Positions 1 through 7,908 of a stretch of 25,410 bases of DNA are shown here, in pieces. The first letter of the stretch is position 1; the number at the start of each line of letters is the position of its first letter. A program made the translations under genes and the position numbers. The notes under the pieces are model-generated. The model saw only the letters and a list, made by a program, of their open reading frames with translations. It did not search any database and had not been told where the DNA came from. This DNA is from LSUCC0057 sp048549915 (GTDB lineage: Bacteria; Pseudomonadota; Gammaproteobacteria; Pseudomonadales; Porticoccaceae), in the NCBI GenBank assembly GCA_048549915.1, contig JBLYYE010000001.1:1-25410 (forward strand), written 5' to 3'.

Positions 1-233
1 AAATTGTCGCCAACGACCGCCCCGGGATTGTCGAGGAGATATCGCGACTTTTAGCCAGCGCACAAATCAATGTCGTTTCACTGGAGACTTTTTGCGAAAG
101 TGCACCGATGTCCGCTGAACCTATGTTTCACGCCCAGGCATACCTGCAACTCCCCGAAGCCACCAGCGTAGAAACATTGACTGACCTACTCGAACAACTC
201 TCCGACGATCTCATGGTTGAACTACTCGATTAA
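1..233 (+). CDS. GcvR-like ACT-domain regulator, 3' part only
   Basis: The reading frame is open from the window edge (first full codon at position 3) to TAA at 231-233. It gives 76 residues beginning IVANDRPGIVEEISRLL and ending MVELLD. The segment N-D-R-P-G-I-V followed by an amphipathic helix, then INVVSLET, is the ACT-domain beta-alpha-beta signature. The Met-rich loop (SAPMSAEPMFHAQA) matches the second ACT domain of the glycine-cleavage repressor GcvR family. GcvR proteins are about 180 residues, so more than half the gene lies upstream. Family members act by contacting other regulators rather than by binding DNA themselves. Only 13 bases separate it from the next gene, so co-transcription is possible. 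The assignment rests on the C-terminal ACT domain alone, so another tandem-ACT regulator is possible. Confidence 0.75.
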   Translation, partial: IVANDRPGIVEEISRLLASAQINVVSLETFCESAPMSAEPMFHAQAYLQLPEATSVETLTDLLEQLSDDLMVELLD

Positions 234-246
234 GGTATAAATTACT

Positions 247-714
247 GTGTTAGATGTTGTCCTTTACCAGCCAGAGATCCCGCCCAATACCGGCAATATT
301 ATTCGCCTGTGTGCCAACACGGGGTTTCGTCTTCATCTTATAGAGCCGCTGGGCTTTGACCTAGATGACAAGCGATTGCGCCGCGCCGGGCTCGATTATG
401 CCGAGTTTCAAAGCTTGGCTGTACACAAAGATTTTGACAGTTACCTTGCGACAGCTAAACCTAACAAAATCTATGCCCTTAGCACTAAAGGCCAGCAGAG
501 CTATCACAGCGTGGCTTTCATGCCCGGCGATGCCCTGGTATTTGGCCCTGAAACACGCGGCCTGACAGAGGAATTCCGTCAAGCTTTACCCGCCGGGCAA
601 GTACTCAAGTTGCCGATGCAAGCAAATAGCCGCAGTTTGAATCTCTCCAACGCCGCGGCGATCTTAGTTTATGAAGCGTGGCGGCAACTGGATTTCGCCG
701 GAGCCGCAGTATGA
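247..714 (+). CDS. trmL: tRNA (cytidine/uridine-34-2'-O)-methyltransferase TrmL
   Basis: A 155-residue SPOUT-class methyltransferase that 2'-O-methylates the wobble base of tRNA-Leu isoacceptors using S-adenosylmethionine. The visible family signatures are the N-terminal YQPEIPPNTGNIIRLCANTG block, the middle VFGPETRGL block, and the C-terminal knot motif LPMQANSRSLNLSNAAAIL. The last two form the trefoil-knot cofactor pocket. The length equals that of the E. coli protein (157 aa). The start is GTG at 247, with a weak AAGG at 232-235 about 11 bases upstream. The stop TGA at 712-714 overlaps the ATG of the flavodoxin gene (ATGA), so the two are probably translationally coupled. Confidence 0.95.
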   Translation: MLDVVLYQPEIPPNTGNIIRLCANTGFRLHLIEPLGFDLDDKRLRRAGLDYAEFQSLAVHKDFDSYLATAKPNKIYALSTKGQQSYHSVAFMPGDALVFGPETRGLTEEFRQALPAGQVLKLPMQANSRSLNLSNAAAILVYEAWRQLDFAGAAV

Positions 715-1253
715 GTACCGCGACAGCTGCCACAATCGGCCTATTTTACGGCAGCTCTACCTGCTACACAGAGATGGCCGCCGAGAAGATTCGCGATCAG
801 TTTGAGCTGCTGCTCGGCAGCGGCTCTGTTGCCCTGCACAATATCATCGATACACCGCTAGCAAACATGGCCGAATACGCGTGCTTAGTGGTGGGCATCC
901 CCACATGGGACTACGGTGAGCTACAGGAGGATTGGGAGAGCCGCTGGGAGGAGTTCGACTCGCTGGACCTATCGGCCAGCAGCGCAGCAGTTTTCGGTCT
1001 TGGCGACCAGATTGGTTACCCAGAATGGTTCCAAGACGCTATGGGGTATCTGTGGGCAAAATTACATCATTGCGGGGCAACTTTGCGCGGCCAGTGGCCC
1101 AACAGCGGCTACACGTTTACCGGTAGCCAAGCTCTCAATGCCAGCGGAGACGCTTTTGTTGGCCTGCCACTCGATGACGAGAGTCAGTTTGAACTCAGCG
1201 ATGAACGTATTGCCAGCTGGTGCCAGCAGCTCATCGCCGAGTTTGGGTTATAG
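711..1253 (+). CDS. fldB: Long-chain flavodoxin FldB
   Basis: A 180-residue FMN electron carrier of the cytoplasm. Residues 9-19 contain the phosphate-binding loop LFYGSSTCYTE, where the T-x-T/C-x-T loop of flavodoxins takes the STCYTE form typical of FldB. PTWDYGELQEDW is the isoalloxazine-contacting tryptophan loop, and GLGDQIGYPEWF is the second FMN loop. The insertion that splits the last strand makes it a long-chain type. The C-terminal LSDERI.SWC also matches E. coli FldB. The frame is open back to an ATG at 678, but that start would overlap trmL by 37 bases. ATG 711 overlaps the trmL stop in an ATGA arrangement and places the P-loop at the usual distance from the N-terminus, so 711 is chosen. 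Confidence 0.92.
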   Translation: MSTATAATIGLFYGSSTCYTEMAAEKIRDQFELLLGSGSVALHNIIDTPLANMAEYACLVVGIPTWDYGELQEDWESRWEEFDSLDLSASSAAVFGLGDQIGYPEWFQDAMGYLWAKLHHCGATLRGQWPNSGYTFTGSQALNASGDAFVGLPLDDESQFELSDERIASWCQQLIAEFGL

Positions 1254-1270
1254 CTCTATCCGCAAAATCC

Positions 1271-1669
1271 TCAGATGAGACCACTCTGCGCGAGCAATAC
1301 AGCGACACTGCCGACAAACAGGTAGAGCCAGCTGCCAATAGTGCCGTAGAAGCGGCCCGCTGAACGACCGACCGTTGTCACCATGCCGTAGCCATGACCT
1401 ATGCGCGAAAGCAAAATCAACAGACCAAAAGCGTGTACCAAGCCAGTATTGGCAAAGCTATTTTCTATAGCCGCCAACAACAACAAAGAAATCGGCACGT
1501 ACTCTGCTGCATTGCCATGGGCGCGAACGATAGATTCAAAACGCTCACAGGCTTCAGAATCGCTGGCATCGGGGCCACCCGCCAAGCGCTGTTTGACGAC
1601 AACGTAAGCTAAAACCAACATCAACAGCGCCATAAGCGCGGTATAAAGTGCTGTAATTTGCAGTGTCAT
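1271..1669 (-). CDS. MAPEG-family inner-membrane protein (YecN-like)
   Basis: A 132-residue protein with four predicted membrane segments. It contains the MAPEG core R-A-H-G-N-A-A-E-Y-V-P (residues about 47-57), followed by LLLLAAIE and SRIGHGYG. This resembles the E. coli YecN family more than characterised glutathione transferases. Eukaryotic MAPEG enzymes act in eicosanoid and glutathione metabolism, but the bacterial YecN branch has no settled role, so none is assigned. The frame can be extended to an ATG at 1708. ATG 1669 is preferred because AAGGAA lies 5 bases upstream of it and the protein then begins directly with the first membrane helix. It is transcribed divergently from mnmC. Confidence 0.85.
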   Translation of the reverse strand: MTLQITALYTALMALLMLVLAYVVVKQRLAGGPDASDSEACERFESIVRAHGNAAEYVPISLLLLAAIENSFANTGLVHAFGLLILLSRIGHGYGMVTTVGRSAGRFYGTIGSWLYLFVGSVAVLLAQSGLI

Positions 1670-1712
1670 AAAGATTCCTTGTTTTTGTTGTTGAGTAATT
1701 GTCAGCACTGGC

Positions 1713-1742
1713 AGTATAGGCGAGACGAGTTACTCGCTACAA
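1713..1742 (-). promoter_or_regulatory. Candidate sigma-70 promoter for the MAPEG gene
   Basis: On the minus strand a TATACT box (plus-strand 1713-1718, five of six consensus bases) lies 44 bases upstream of the MAPEG start. A weak TTGTAG can serve as the -35 at plus-strand 1737-1742, with an 18-base spacer. The region also contains the short inverted repeat CGAGT-T-ACTCG (1726-1736) between the two boxes. The assignment is by pattern only. Confidence 0.45.
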
Positions 1743-1749
1743 TGGCGAG

Positions 1750-3822
1750 ATGACGACACAATCCTCCTTTGACAACCCCGCTGCGCTTGAAAGCGCCCAG
1801 GTAGATTGGCGCGGCGAACTGCCGTGGTCGCCGCAATTTGACGACGTGTACTACAACCTCGACGATGGCCGGGCAGAGAGCGAGTATGTGTTTATACAAC
1901 ACAATCAACTGATTGATCGCTGGAAGCTTTTAGACAAAGACCTTCACCCCGTATTTTCTATCGCCGAAACCGGCTTTGGCACTGGACTCAATTTCTTAAC
2001 TACAGCGCAGAGCTTTTTGGCCAATGCCCCCGCCAATGCGCGATTACAATTTATCTCGACCGAGCGCTATCCACTGGATAGCGCAGATCTAAAGCGCGCT
2101 TTGGCTGCATGGCAACCAAAGTCCGGCAGCAGCGATGAAAACCATTGGCTTGGCGACCAACTGCTCGACAATTACCCACCGCGTGTCGCTGGCCACCACC
2201 TCATAACGATGGCAGACGGGCGTATCGAGTTGTTGCTGTTGCTGGGCGATGCACTGTCCTCACTCCAGCAACTGGCAGGGCAAAAACAAGTGCACGCCTG
2301 GTTTTTGGATGGCTTTACACCGGCCAAAAACCCGAGCATCTGGCAACCAGCACTCTACCAATGCATGGCAGAGCTATCGGCGCCCGGCGCCACCTTCTCC
2401 ACCTTTAGTTCAGCCAGCGAAGTCCGCCGCGGGCTATTGGCCGCTGGGTTTAGTGCCGAAAAAGCACCAGGCTTTGGCAAAAAAAGAGAGATGCTCAAAG
2501 GCCAACTGAATTCATCTTCGCCAGATACAAATCGCCTGGAGTGGTATCTGGGCCAATCACAGCTGGCGGCAGATCAGCCGCGCAGCGCGGTTGTTGTCGG
2601 CGCCGGAATTGGCGGCTGTTGTGCAGCTAACGCATTGGCTAGGCGCGGCTACCAAGTCACTGTGATCGACCGGTACGACCAACCTGCACAGGCCGGCTCT
2701 GGCAACTTGCAGGCTGTGCTCTATCCCAAGTTATCGCTGCGCACAGACCAACTGCCAGAGATCAATTTAGCCTCTCTACTATTTGCCAGCCGCTACTACC
2801 GCCGCTACTGGCAGGCTGGACACGGCCAACAGTGTGGAGTCTTAGTGCTGCCAGAGAGCGATAAACAGCTCGCCGAATTTTCTCAGATTGCTGCGCGCCA
2901 CGCACCGGCAGAGTGGATTCACCTGGCTGAAGGTGAGCAGCTCAACAAGCTGAGCGGACTCATACTGGGCAGTGAGCAAGCGCTCTGGTTTGAGCGGCTC
3001 GGCTGGCTGCAACCACAGTCACTGTGCAAGGCACTGCTTGCTCACCCCAATATCAAACGCATTTGTGGCAATGTAACAGAATGTCATTACGACTCGGCCG
3101 AACAACAGTGGCAGCTGCGAGACGATCAGCTGGCTATCGCCAGTGGCAGCCAATTAGTATTGGCCTGCGGTATCGACAGCGATAAATTCTGCCAGACTGG
3201 CCAGCTACCGTTCAGACCCATACGCGGCCAAGTGACGCACCTATCGACCCAGCAGCTGCCAAGCACACCACGCTGCGCAGTCTGTGCAGAGGGTTACATT
3301 GCGCCCGCGCACGAACAACAGTTAACCCTTGGCGCCAGCTACAGGCATGACTCTAGCGATACCGAGTTAAAAGAGAGTGAGCATCAACACAACCTCGAAC
3401 TGCTGCGCCGGTCTGACCCAGGGCTCGAGCAATTACTCGCTGATATTAACCCTTGCGGCCTGCCTGGTCGGGCTAATTTTAGAGCGACCACCCCCGACTA
3501 TCTGCCGCTGGTGGGTGCGGTGCCCAATATCCCCGACATGCTAGAGCGTTTCGCATTTTTGGGCCGCGACGCCAAGCAGGTCAAGCCGCTACAGGGCGCT
3601 TACCACCCCCATCTGTTTATGCTCGCCGGACTCGGCTCACGCGGATTTAGCTATGCGCCGCTCATGAGCGAACTGCTCGCCAGCCAAATGGAGGGGAGCA
3701 TTGGGCCACTGCCCCGCGAGCTCTGCAATGCCTTGCACCCCGCTCGATTTGTCATCCGCGATCTCAAGCGCAACCGTCTGCAACGCTATGCTGCGCTTCG
3801 ATCTGAAGCCGATTTGGTTTAG
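1750..3822 (+). CDS. mnmC: Bifunctional tRNA mnm5s2U methyltransferase / FAD oxidoreductase MnmC
   Basis: A 690-residue two-domain enzyme for the last steps of mnm5(s2)U34 synthesis on tRNAs. The C-terminal FAD domain oxidatively removes the carboxymethyl group of cmnm5U. The N-terminal MnmD domain then methylates nm5U with S-adenosylmethionine. The N-terminal half shows FDDVYYN, the SAM loop GFGTGLNFL (residues 75-83) and the conserved FLDGFTPAKNP (185-195). The FAD-binding Rossmann motif VVVGAGIGGCCAANAL starts near residue 281 with the GxGxxG at 284-289, followed by the DAAO-type region and a C-terminal LGSRGFSYAPL. E. coli MnmC is 668 aa, so this is full length. The ATG at 1750 has only GCGAG just before it as a ribosome site. 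It lies divergent from the MAPEG gene and is followed by nfo after 38 bases. Confidence 0.96.
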   Translation: MTTQSSFDNPAALESAQVDWRGELPWSPQFDDVYYNLDDGRAESEYVFIQHNQLIDRWKLLDKDLHPVFSIAETGFGTGLNFLTTAQSFLANAPANARLQFISTERYPLDSADLKRALAAWQPKSGSSDENHWLGDQLLDNYPPRVAGHHLITMADGRIELLLLLGDALSSLQQLAGQKQVHAWFLDGFTPAKNPSIWQPALYQCMAELSAPGATFSTFSSASEVRRGLLAAGFSAEKAPGFGKKREMLKGQLNSSSPDTNRLEWYLGQSQLAADQPRSAVVVGAGIGGCCAANALARRGYQVTVIDRYDQPAQAGSGNLQAVLYPKLSLRTDQLPEINLASLLFASRYYRRYWQAGHGQQCGVLVLPESDKQLAEFSQIAARHAPAEWIHLAEGEQLNKLSGLILGSEQALWFERLGWLQPQSLCKALLAHPNIKRICGNVTECHYDSAEQQWQLRDDQLAIASGSQLVLACGIDSDKFCQTGQLPFRPIRGQVTHLSTQQLPSTPRCAVCAEGYIAPAHEQQLTLGASYRHDSSDTELKESEHQHNLELLRRSDPGLEQLLADINPCGLPGRANFRATTPDYLPLVGAVPNIPDMLERFAFLGRDAKQVKPLQGAYHPHLFMLAGLGSRGFSYAPLMSELLASQMEGSIGPLPRELCNALHPARFVIRDLKRNRLQRYAALRSEADLV

Positions 3823-3860
3823 ACTCAGCTCCATTCATTTTTATCAATAGTGTTTTTACC

Positions 3861-4730
3861 ATGACTCGACTTACTCAAAAGGCTTCGCAAAAATTTGTTG
3901 GCGCCCATGTCAGCGCGGCTGGCGGCATCGATAACGCCCCCCTCAACGCGGCCGCAATTGGCGCCACTGCGTTTGCTTTTTTCACTAAAAATCAGCGCCA
4001 ATGGGTTGCCAAACCCCTAGCACCAGAGAATATTCAAAGGTTTCTTGAGAACTGTGCAGAGCACGGTTTCACCAGCGACCATATCTTGCCGCACGACAGT
4101 TACTTAATAAATTTGGGCCACCCCACCAGCGAGGGGATAGAAAAATCCCGAAGTGCTTTTGTCGATGAGCTACAGCGCTGTGCACAATTGGGATTGCGTT
4201 ATCTCAATTTCCACCCGGGCAGCCACCTGCGCGAAATCACTGAGAGCGAGTGTTTGGCGCGTATCGCCGAGTCTATTAATCTCGCACTCGATCAGACCGA
4301 GGGGGTTACCGCCGTCATCGAAAATACTGCTGGGCAAGGCAGCAACCTCGGTTACAGCTTTGAGCAGCTAGCCGAAATAATCGACCAGGTTGAAGATAAA
4401 ACTCGCGTCGGTGTCTGTCTCGACACCTGCCACGCTTTTGCCGCCGGCTACGACCTAACCTCTAGCGAGAGCTGCAAAGGCGTGTTTGATCAATTTGGCT
4501 CTACTGTGGGTTTCGAGTACTTGTGCGGCATGCATCTCAACGACTCAAAGGGCGATCTCAATAGCCGTTTAGACCGTCACCACAGTCTCGGCCAAGGCTT
4601 TATCGGTTTGCAGGCCTTCGAGGCCATCATGAGCGACTCGCGCTTTGACGGCATACCACTCGTGCTAGAGACGATCGACCCCGCTATTTGGGCAGATGAG
4701 ATAAAACTGCTGCGCAGCTACGCCAATTAA
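3861..4730 (+). CDS. nfo: Endonuclease IV (AP endonuclease)
   Basis: A 289-residue zinc-dependent AP endonuclease that cuts 5' of abasic sites and removes blocked 3' ends in base-excision repair. All nine metal ligands of the E. coli enzyme are present with a constant +9 offset: His78 (LPHDSYL), His118 (FHPGSH), Glu154 (VIENTAGQGSN), Asp188 and His191 (LDTCHAFAAG), His225 (GMHLND), Asp238 and His240 (LDRHHSLG) and Glu270 (VLETIDP). About nine extra N-terminal residues precede the usual first strand (VGAHVSAAGG). No good ribosome site precedes ATG 3861, but no alternative start codon is available closer to the conserved start. The stop abuts the last base of the convergent hemY with no gap, so transcripts of the two genes must overlap at their 3' ends. 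Confidence 0.97.
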   Translation: MTRLTQKASQKFVGAHVSAAGGIDNAPLNAAAIGATAFAFFTKNQRQWVAKPLAPENIQRFLENCAEHGFTSDHILPHDSYLINLGHPTSEGIEKSRSAFVDELQRCAQLGLRYLNFHPGSHLREITESECLARIAESINLALDQTEGVTAVIENTAGQGSNLGYSFEQLAEIIDQVEDKTRVGVCLDTCHAFAAGYDLTSSESCKGVFDQFGSTVGFEYLCGMHLNDSKGDLNSRLDRHHSLGQGFIGLQAFEAIMSDSRFDGIPLVLETIDPAIWADEIKLLRSYAN

Positions 4731-5900
4731 TTATTTTGCCGGCGCGGTTACTGCGCACTCCAACCCGCGCCGAAATTGCTGCGCTGCACTGCTGTTATCG
4801 CCCAGCTGCAGGTAAATTTCTGCCAACAATTTGTGCCCTGCGGGGCAGGCATTCAATTCTAAACCGCGCAGAGCAAAGTCGCGCGCCCGCGCCCAGAGCT
4901 CACCCTGTTTGCAGAGACGTGCAACCGTATAAGCCAACTCAGCATCGGGCTGTTCTTGCAACAGAGTTTCCAGTGCTCGCAAACGCTTGTTGAGGCCCGC
5001 CGGCGGCAGTAGTTGCAGAGCGGCCAAGCAACTCGAATCAAACGCTGCCTCAGAGCGCTTAAGCTGGCTTTGCAAAGCTTTCAAGAGCAGTTTTTCCGCC
5101 TCACCAAACGCTTCTAACTCAATCAGACAACGGGTATAAACACCCACCAAGCTGGGCTTTTGGCGCAAATTGCTCGGCAGTATTTTCCAGCACTGCTGCG
5201 CAGACTTGAGATCCGCCATAACCGGCACTTGCAAGGTAAACCAACGCTGATAAAACTGCTCTAACTGCGCTGTAGAGAACTTGCTGTTTTTTAGTAGATC
5301 CGCAGCGACTGGCCAGTGCTGCTCAGCTAACAAGGCTTCAAACAGAGCCAAACTTTGCTCAGTTGGCAGTTTGTTGGCTTTAGACAACGGCTCGAGTAGT
5401 TTTATTCGCTCGCTATCGGGCAGCGGCCCCTGCGCCACAACCAACAGCGCCGCGCGATCGCCTTTGGCCAGCAACTCGCCCAACAACTCCTTGGCGGCTT
5501 GATGTTCGCCACAACCCAGCAGTGCGCGGGCAGCCAACAAGCGATCGCTGCGCGCAGAGGCCGTGTGCAGATTGCCGGCCAACAAGCGTTTAGCTTCCAG
5601 CCAATCGGCACTGGCCAACGCCGCCAGTCCTTGCTCGCGGCGGCTGGTGGCAGAGAGCTGACGCCGGTTGCGCCACCACTCTACAACACCGCCAGCGCGC
5701 AACAGCCAACCGAGCAGTGCAAAGCCCCAGCGCAACAATAACAGCGCCGCCGACAACGCGAGTAGAGCAGTCCAAAAGCTCATTTCGAGCTGATAACCGG
5801 CGTAGTTAATCAATACGTAGCCACTGCCGCGCGCAACCAGCCAAATTAGGCCCGCACCGCCCAAAAGCGCCGCCAACAAGAGCACAAAAGTCCGCTTCAT
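4731..5900 (-). CDS. hemY: HemY-family inner-membrane TPR protein of the heme operon
   Basis: A 389-residue protein of the proteobacterial HemY family. This is not the protoporphyrinogen oxidase also called HemY in Gram-positives. Two membrane helices are visible, at residues about 3-23 and 42-68, with a short periplasmic link (ARGSGYVLINYAGYQLEMS). A long Ala/Leu-rich cytoplasmic helical repeat region follows, including TPR-like LAALASADWLEAKRLL and LLAEIYLQLGDNSSAAQQF near the C-terminus. The exact role is unsettled; an influence on heme synthesis is inferred in the family from its operon position. The ATG overlaps the hemX stop (ATGA), and it is the last gene of hemC-hemD-hemX-hemY. The start and the N-terminal membrane pair agree with family members. 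Confidence 0.88.
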   Translation of the reverse strand: MKRTFVLLLAALLGGAGLIWLVARGSGYVLINYAGYQLEMSFWTALLALSAALLLLRWGFALLGWLLRAGGVVEWWRNRRQLSATSRREQGLAALASADWLEAKRLLAGNLHTASARSDRLLAARALLGCGEHQAAKELLGELLAKGDRAALLVVAQGPLPDSERIKLLEPLSKANKLPTEQSLALFEALLAEQHWPVAADLLKNSKFSTAQLEQFYQRWFTLQVPVMADLKSAQQCWKILPSNLRQKPSLVGVYTRCLIELEAFGEAEKLLLKALQSQLKRSEAAFDSSCLAALQLLPPAGLNKRLRALETLLQEQPDAELAYTVARLCKQGELWARARDFALRGLELNACPAGHKLLAEIYLQLGDNSSAAQQFRRGLECAVTAPAK

Positions 5901-7120
5901 GGTGCACTCTCGCTCTGGGCGTTCGCGCGCTGCCAGTCGTACCAGGCAGCTTCGCTTTGACTAATACTCAACTTCTTATGCGCAACCGGCAGTTGCGCCA
6001 ACTCAGCCAAACTGGCGCGCAGTGGTGCACGGTTATCACTGGAAGCGCTGGAGAGCTCTAAAAGCTCTTGGCAGAGTTTTAAACTGTGTTGATAGAGCGC
6101 CGTGTCGCCGCGCCACATCGCCAGCGCAGCCTGCTCAATGGCCAGAGCAAACCGCTCAGCTAAAAGCTCCTGTGCATTGGGTGCTGTGAGTTCGGGCAGG
6201 GGTTGCTCAGTGCGCTGTAAAATGAATAGCTCGCCCACCAAATCACCTAATCGATTGAGCCGAGCGCGCCAATCTGGCCGTGCATTTTGATCTGGGGCAC
6301 CCTCTTCTTGAAAGACGAAATTCTGTATTTCCAGCTCAGTTGCGAGCGCCTCTTGGCTCTGTACCGCGATCGCCAATAAGCGGTTGTGCAAACCTTGCCG
6401 ATCGATAGTAGGGTGCTGCTCTAACGCAGCAATATCAGCTGCCAAGGCGGCTCGCAGCGGCGAAAAGTCAGGATCGCTCCACTGCGCTAGCAGATCATCG
6501 GCGCGCTCGAGAAGCTCAATGGAAGGCGCCACGTTTTCCTCGAAAGCTAGTCTCATCGAAGCCAGACGAATAGTGTATTGCAACTCCGCCAGTTGCCATT
6601 GACGCCCTACACCACCATCGAGATCATTCAGCCGCGTTTGATTGCGCTGCACGCGACTGGCCAAACTGGCCATAGGGCCGGTGATCTGGCGCTGCAATTC
6701 TCGGTTGAGTTGACCACTCAGTTCGGCCGACACTCGGACGGGTAAACCCTCAATTTTTTCGTTGTTCGCTGCAATCTGTTGAGCACTCTTCAACTGCTGC
6801 TTACGCTGTTCTGCAAGCGCAACCTCCAGCGCCTGTACTTGCCGCGCAAGCGCCTGTTGATCACCATTAAACTGCTGCCAGAGCGGTGCGCCATAGTAGT
6901 AGCCCGCGGCGGCGGCGGCGGCAAGCAACACCAGCATTAGCAGCCATAACTTGCCCGCCCCCGACCCATTGGTACGTTTTTCCGGGGCAGCGGATTGCGC
7001 TTTTGGCTTACCCTGATTAGCCGCTTTTTGTTTAGACCCCGGCGCGTTAACTTGGGCAGCGTTTTTATCGGCTCGGGGCTGCTCGTCAGCCGGCTTAGTA
7101 GGACTACTTTTGTCGCTCAC
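5897..7120 (-). CDS. hemX: HemX-family membrane protein of the heme operon
   Basis: A 407-residue protein often annotated as a uroporphyrin-III C-methyltransferase, but it lacks the SAM-binding motifs of real SUMT enzymes, so that activity is not claimed. An Ala/Lys/Pro-rich cytoplasmic tail (residues 1-55) precedes one membrane helix (about 57-76, including an Ala run encoded by GCC/GCG repeats). Then come a coiled coil (QQALARQVQALEVALAEQRK) and the conserved helical periplasmic domain with QLAELQYTIRLASMRL, the HemX signature. The frame is open to ATG 7177, which would overlap hemD by 61 bases. GTG 7120 overlaps the hemD stop as GTGA and has GGGAGAG just upstream, so it is preferred. Overlaps on both sides imply translational coupling. 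Confidence 0.88.
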   Translation of the reverse strand: MSDKSSPTKPADEQPRADKNAAQVNAPGSKQKAANQGKPKAQSAAPEKRTNGSGAGKLWLLMLVLLAAAAAAGYYYGAPLWQQFNGDQQALARQVQALEVALAEQRKQQLKSAQQIAANNEKIEGLPVRVSAELSGQLNRELQRQITGPMASLASRVQRNQTRLNDLDGGVGRQWQLAELQYTIRLASMRLAFEENVAPSIELLERADDLLAQWSDPDFSPLRAALAADIAALEQHPTIDRQGLHNRLLAIAVQSQEALATELEIQNFVFQEEGAPDQNARPDWRARLNRLGDLVGELFILQRTEQPLPELTAPNAQELLAERFALAIEQAALAMWRGDTALYQHSLKLCQELLELSSASSDNRAPLRASLAELAQLPVAHKKLSISQSEAAWYDWQRANAQSESAP

Positions 7121-7908
7121 ACTCTCTCCCGATGCGCGCTTGGCACTATCTTGATTAAATTGTTTTGCTGCTGCCAAGCTTGCACCGCAGCCTCTAACAT
7201 AGCCGGGGCCGCGGCAGACTTAGCTACCTGAATATTGACATAGCCCAACGCAATACCCAGCTCTGCCACCCGCAAGCTTGGCACTACCAATGCAATATCG
7301 GCATGCGGCGGGCGCCCGAGTGCAGAGAGTAGTTCACCACTGTGAGCCAGCAGCAGATCGCTGCGACCCAAGGCCTGTTTTGCTACAAGCTGACCGTCTG
7401 AGGTTATTTGTCGGCGGTAAAGCTCGCAACGCGAGACCACGGCCCCGCGTGCGGTCAACTGCTCACCAATCAGATGCCGGCCACCTTCTCCGGCGACAAT
7501 AACCACGCGCTCGGCGCTAACCCGCTGTAGTTCGGGTAGAGCGAGCAGGCCCTCACTGGTTTGCTCTTGAGTAGGCGCCACCACAGCTAACCCGACTTGA
7601 GCGAGCACTGCTGCAGTGCTTTGACCGACCGCAAAGCAACACAAATTAGATGGCCACTTCGGCAACTGTTGCGCAACAATGGTGGCTGCGGTGCGGCTGA
7701 CAAATATCGTCAAGCTCCCAGAGGCCATCTGTTGTTGAAGTTCAGCAATGCGCTGCGGTGCTTGCGCCAAGGTCTCCAGCGTCATCACTGGAATATGCTC
7801 ACACAGCCCTGCCTGTTGCGCGATGAGCTGCTGAAGTTGTCGATCGCCGCTACTCGGGCGCACCAACAGCAGACGGCAGCCTTTAAGTAATTGTTCAGCC
7901 AAGCGCAT
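7117..7908 (-). CDS. hemD: Uroporphyrinogen-III synthase
   Basis: A 263-residue cytoplasmic enzyme that cyclises hydroxymethylbilane with inversion of ring D to give uroporphyrinogen III, the common precursor of heme, siroheme and cobalamin. HemD sequences are weakly conserved. The support is the N-terminal LLVRPSSGDRQL, the FVSRTAA element (F-V/T-S-x-x-A family pattern), the C-terminal LLLAHSGELLSAL (equivalent to the T-S-G-x-x-x-x-L element), and the position directly after hemC. The first 14 bases lie inside the end of hemC. The ATG at 7908 is preceded by GAGG within the hemC coding sequence, a coupled start. Confidence 0.9.
   Translation of the reverse strand: MRLAEQLLKGCRLLLVRPSSGDRQLQQLIAQQAGLCEHIPVMTLETLAQAPQRIAELQQQMASGSLTIFVSRTAATIVAQQLPKWPSNLCCFAVGQSTAAVLAQVGLAVVAPTQEQTSEGLLALPELQRVSAERVVIVAGEGGRHLIGEQLTARGAVVSRCELYRRQITSDGQLVAKQALGRSDLLLAHSGELLSALGRPPHADIALVVPSLRVAELGIALGYVNIQVAKSAAAPAMLEAAVQAWQQQNNLIKIVPSAHRERV

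Noticed and set aside
678..710. Extended flavodoxin start at ATG 678
   Set aside because: The extra 11 residues lie inside trmL and precede the normal FldB N-terminus; ATG 711 gives the usual ATGA junction.
1670..1708. Longer MAPEG protein from ATG 1708
   Set aside because: The added 13 residues are polar and low-complexity, the candidate -10 box would fall at the start codon, and ATG 1669 has a strong AAGGAA site.
5499..5741. Opposite-strand open frames inside hemY, hemX, rnr and the receptor genes
   Set aside because: They lie wholly within well-supported genes, lack ribosome sites and show no recognisable family; they are by-products of GC-rich codon use.
6900..6926. GCC/GCG trinucleotide run as a variable repeat
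   Set aside because: It encodes the Ala run of the HemX membrane helix and is short and imperfect, so phase variation is not supported.
7121..7177. Longer hemX reading frame starting at ATG 7177
   Set aside because: It would overlap hemD by 61 bases, whereas GTG 7120 has a ribosome site and a GTGA overlap with the hemD stop, like the other junctions in this operon.
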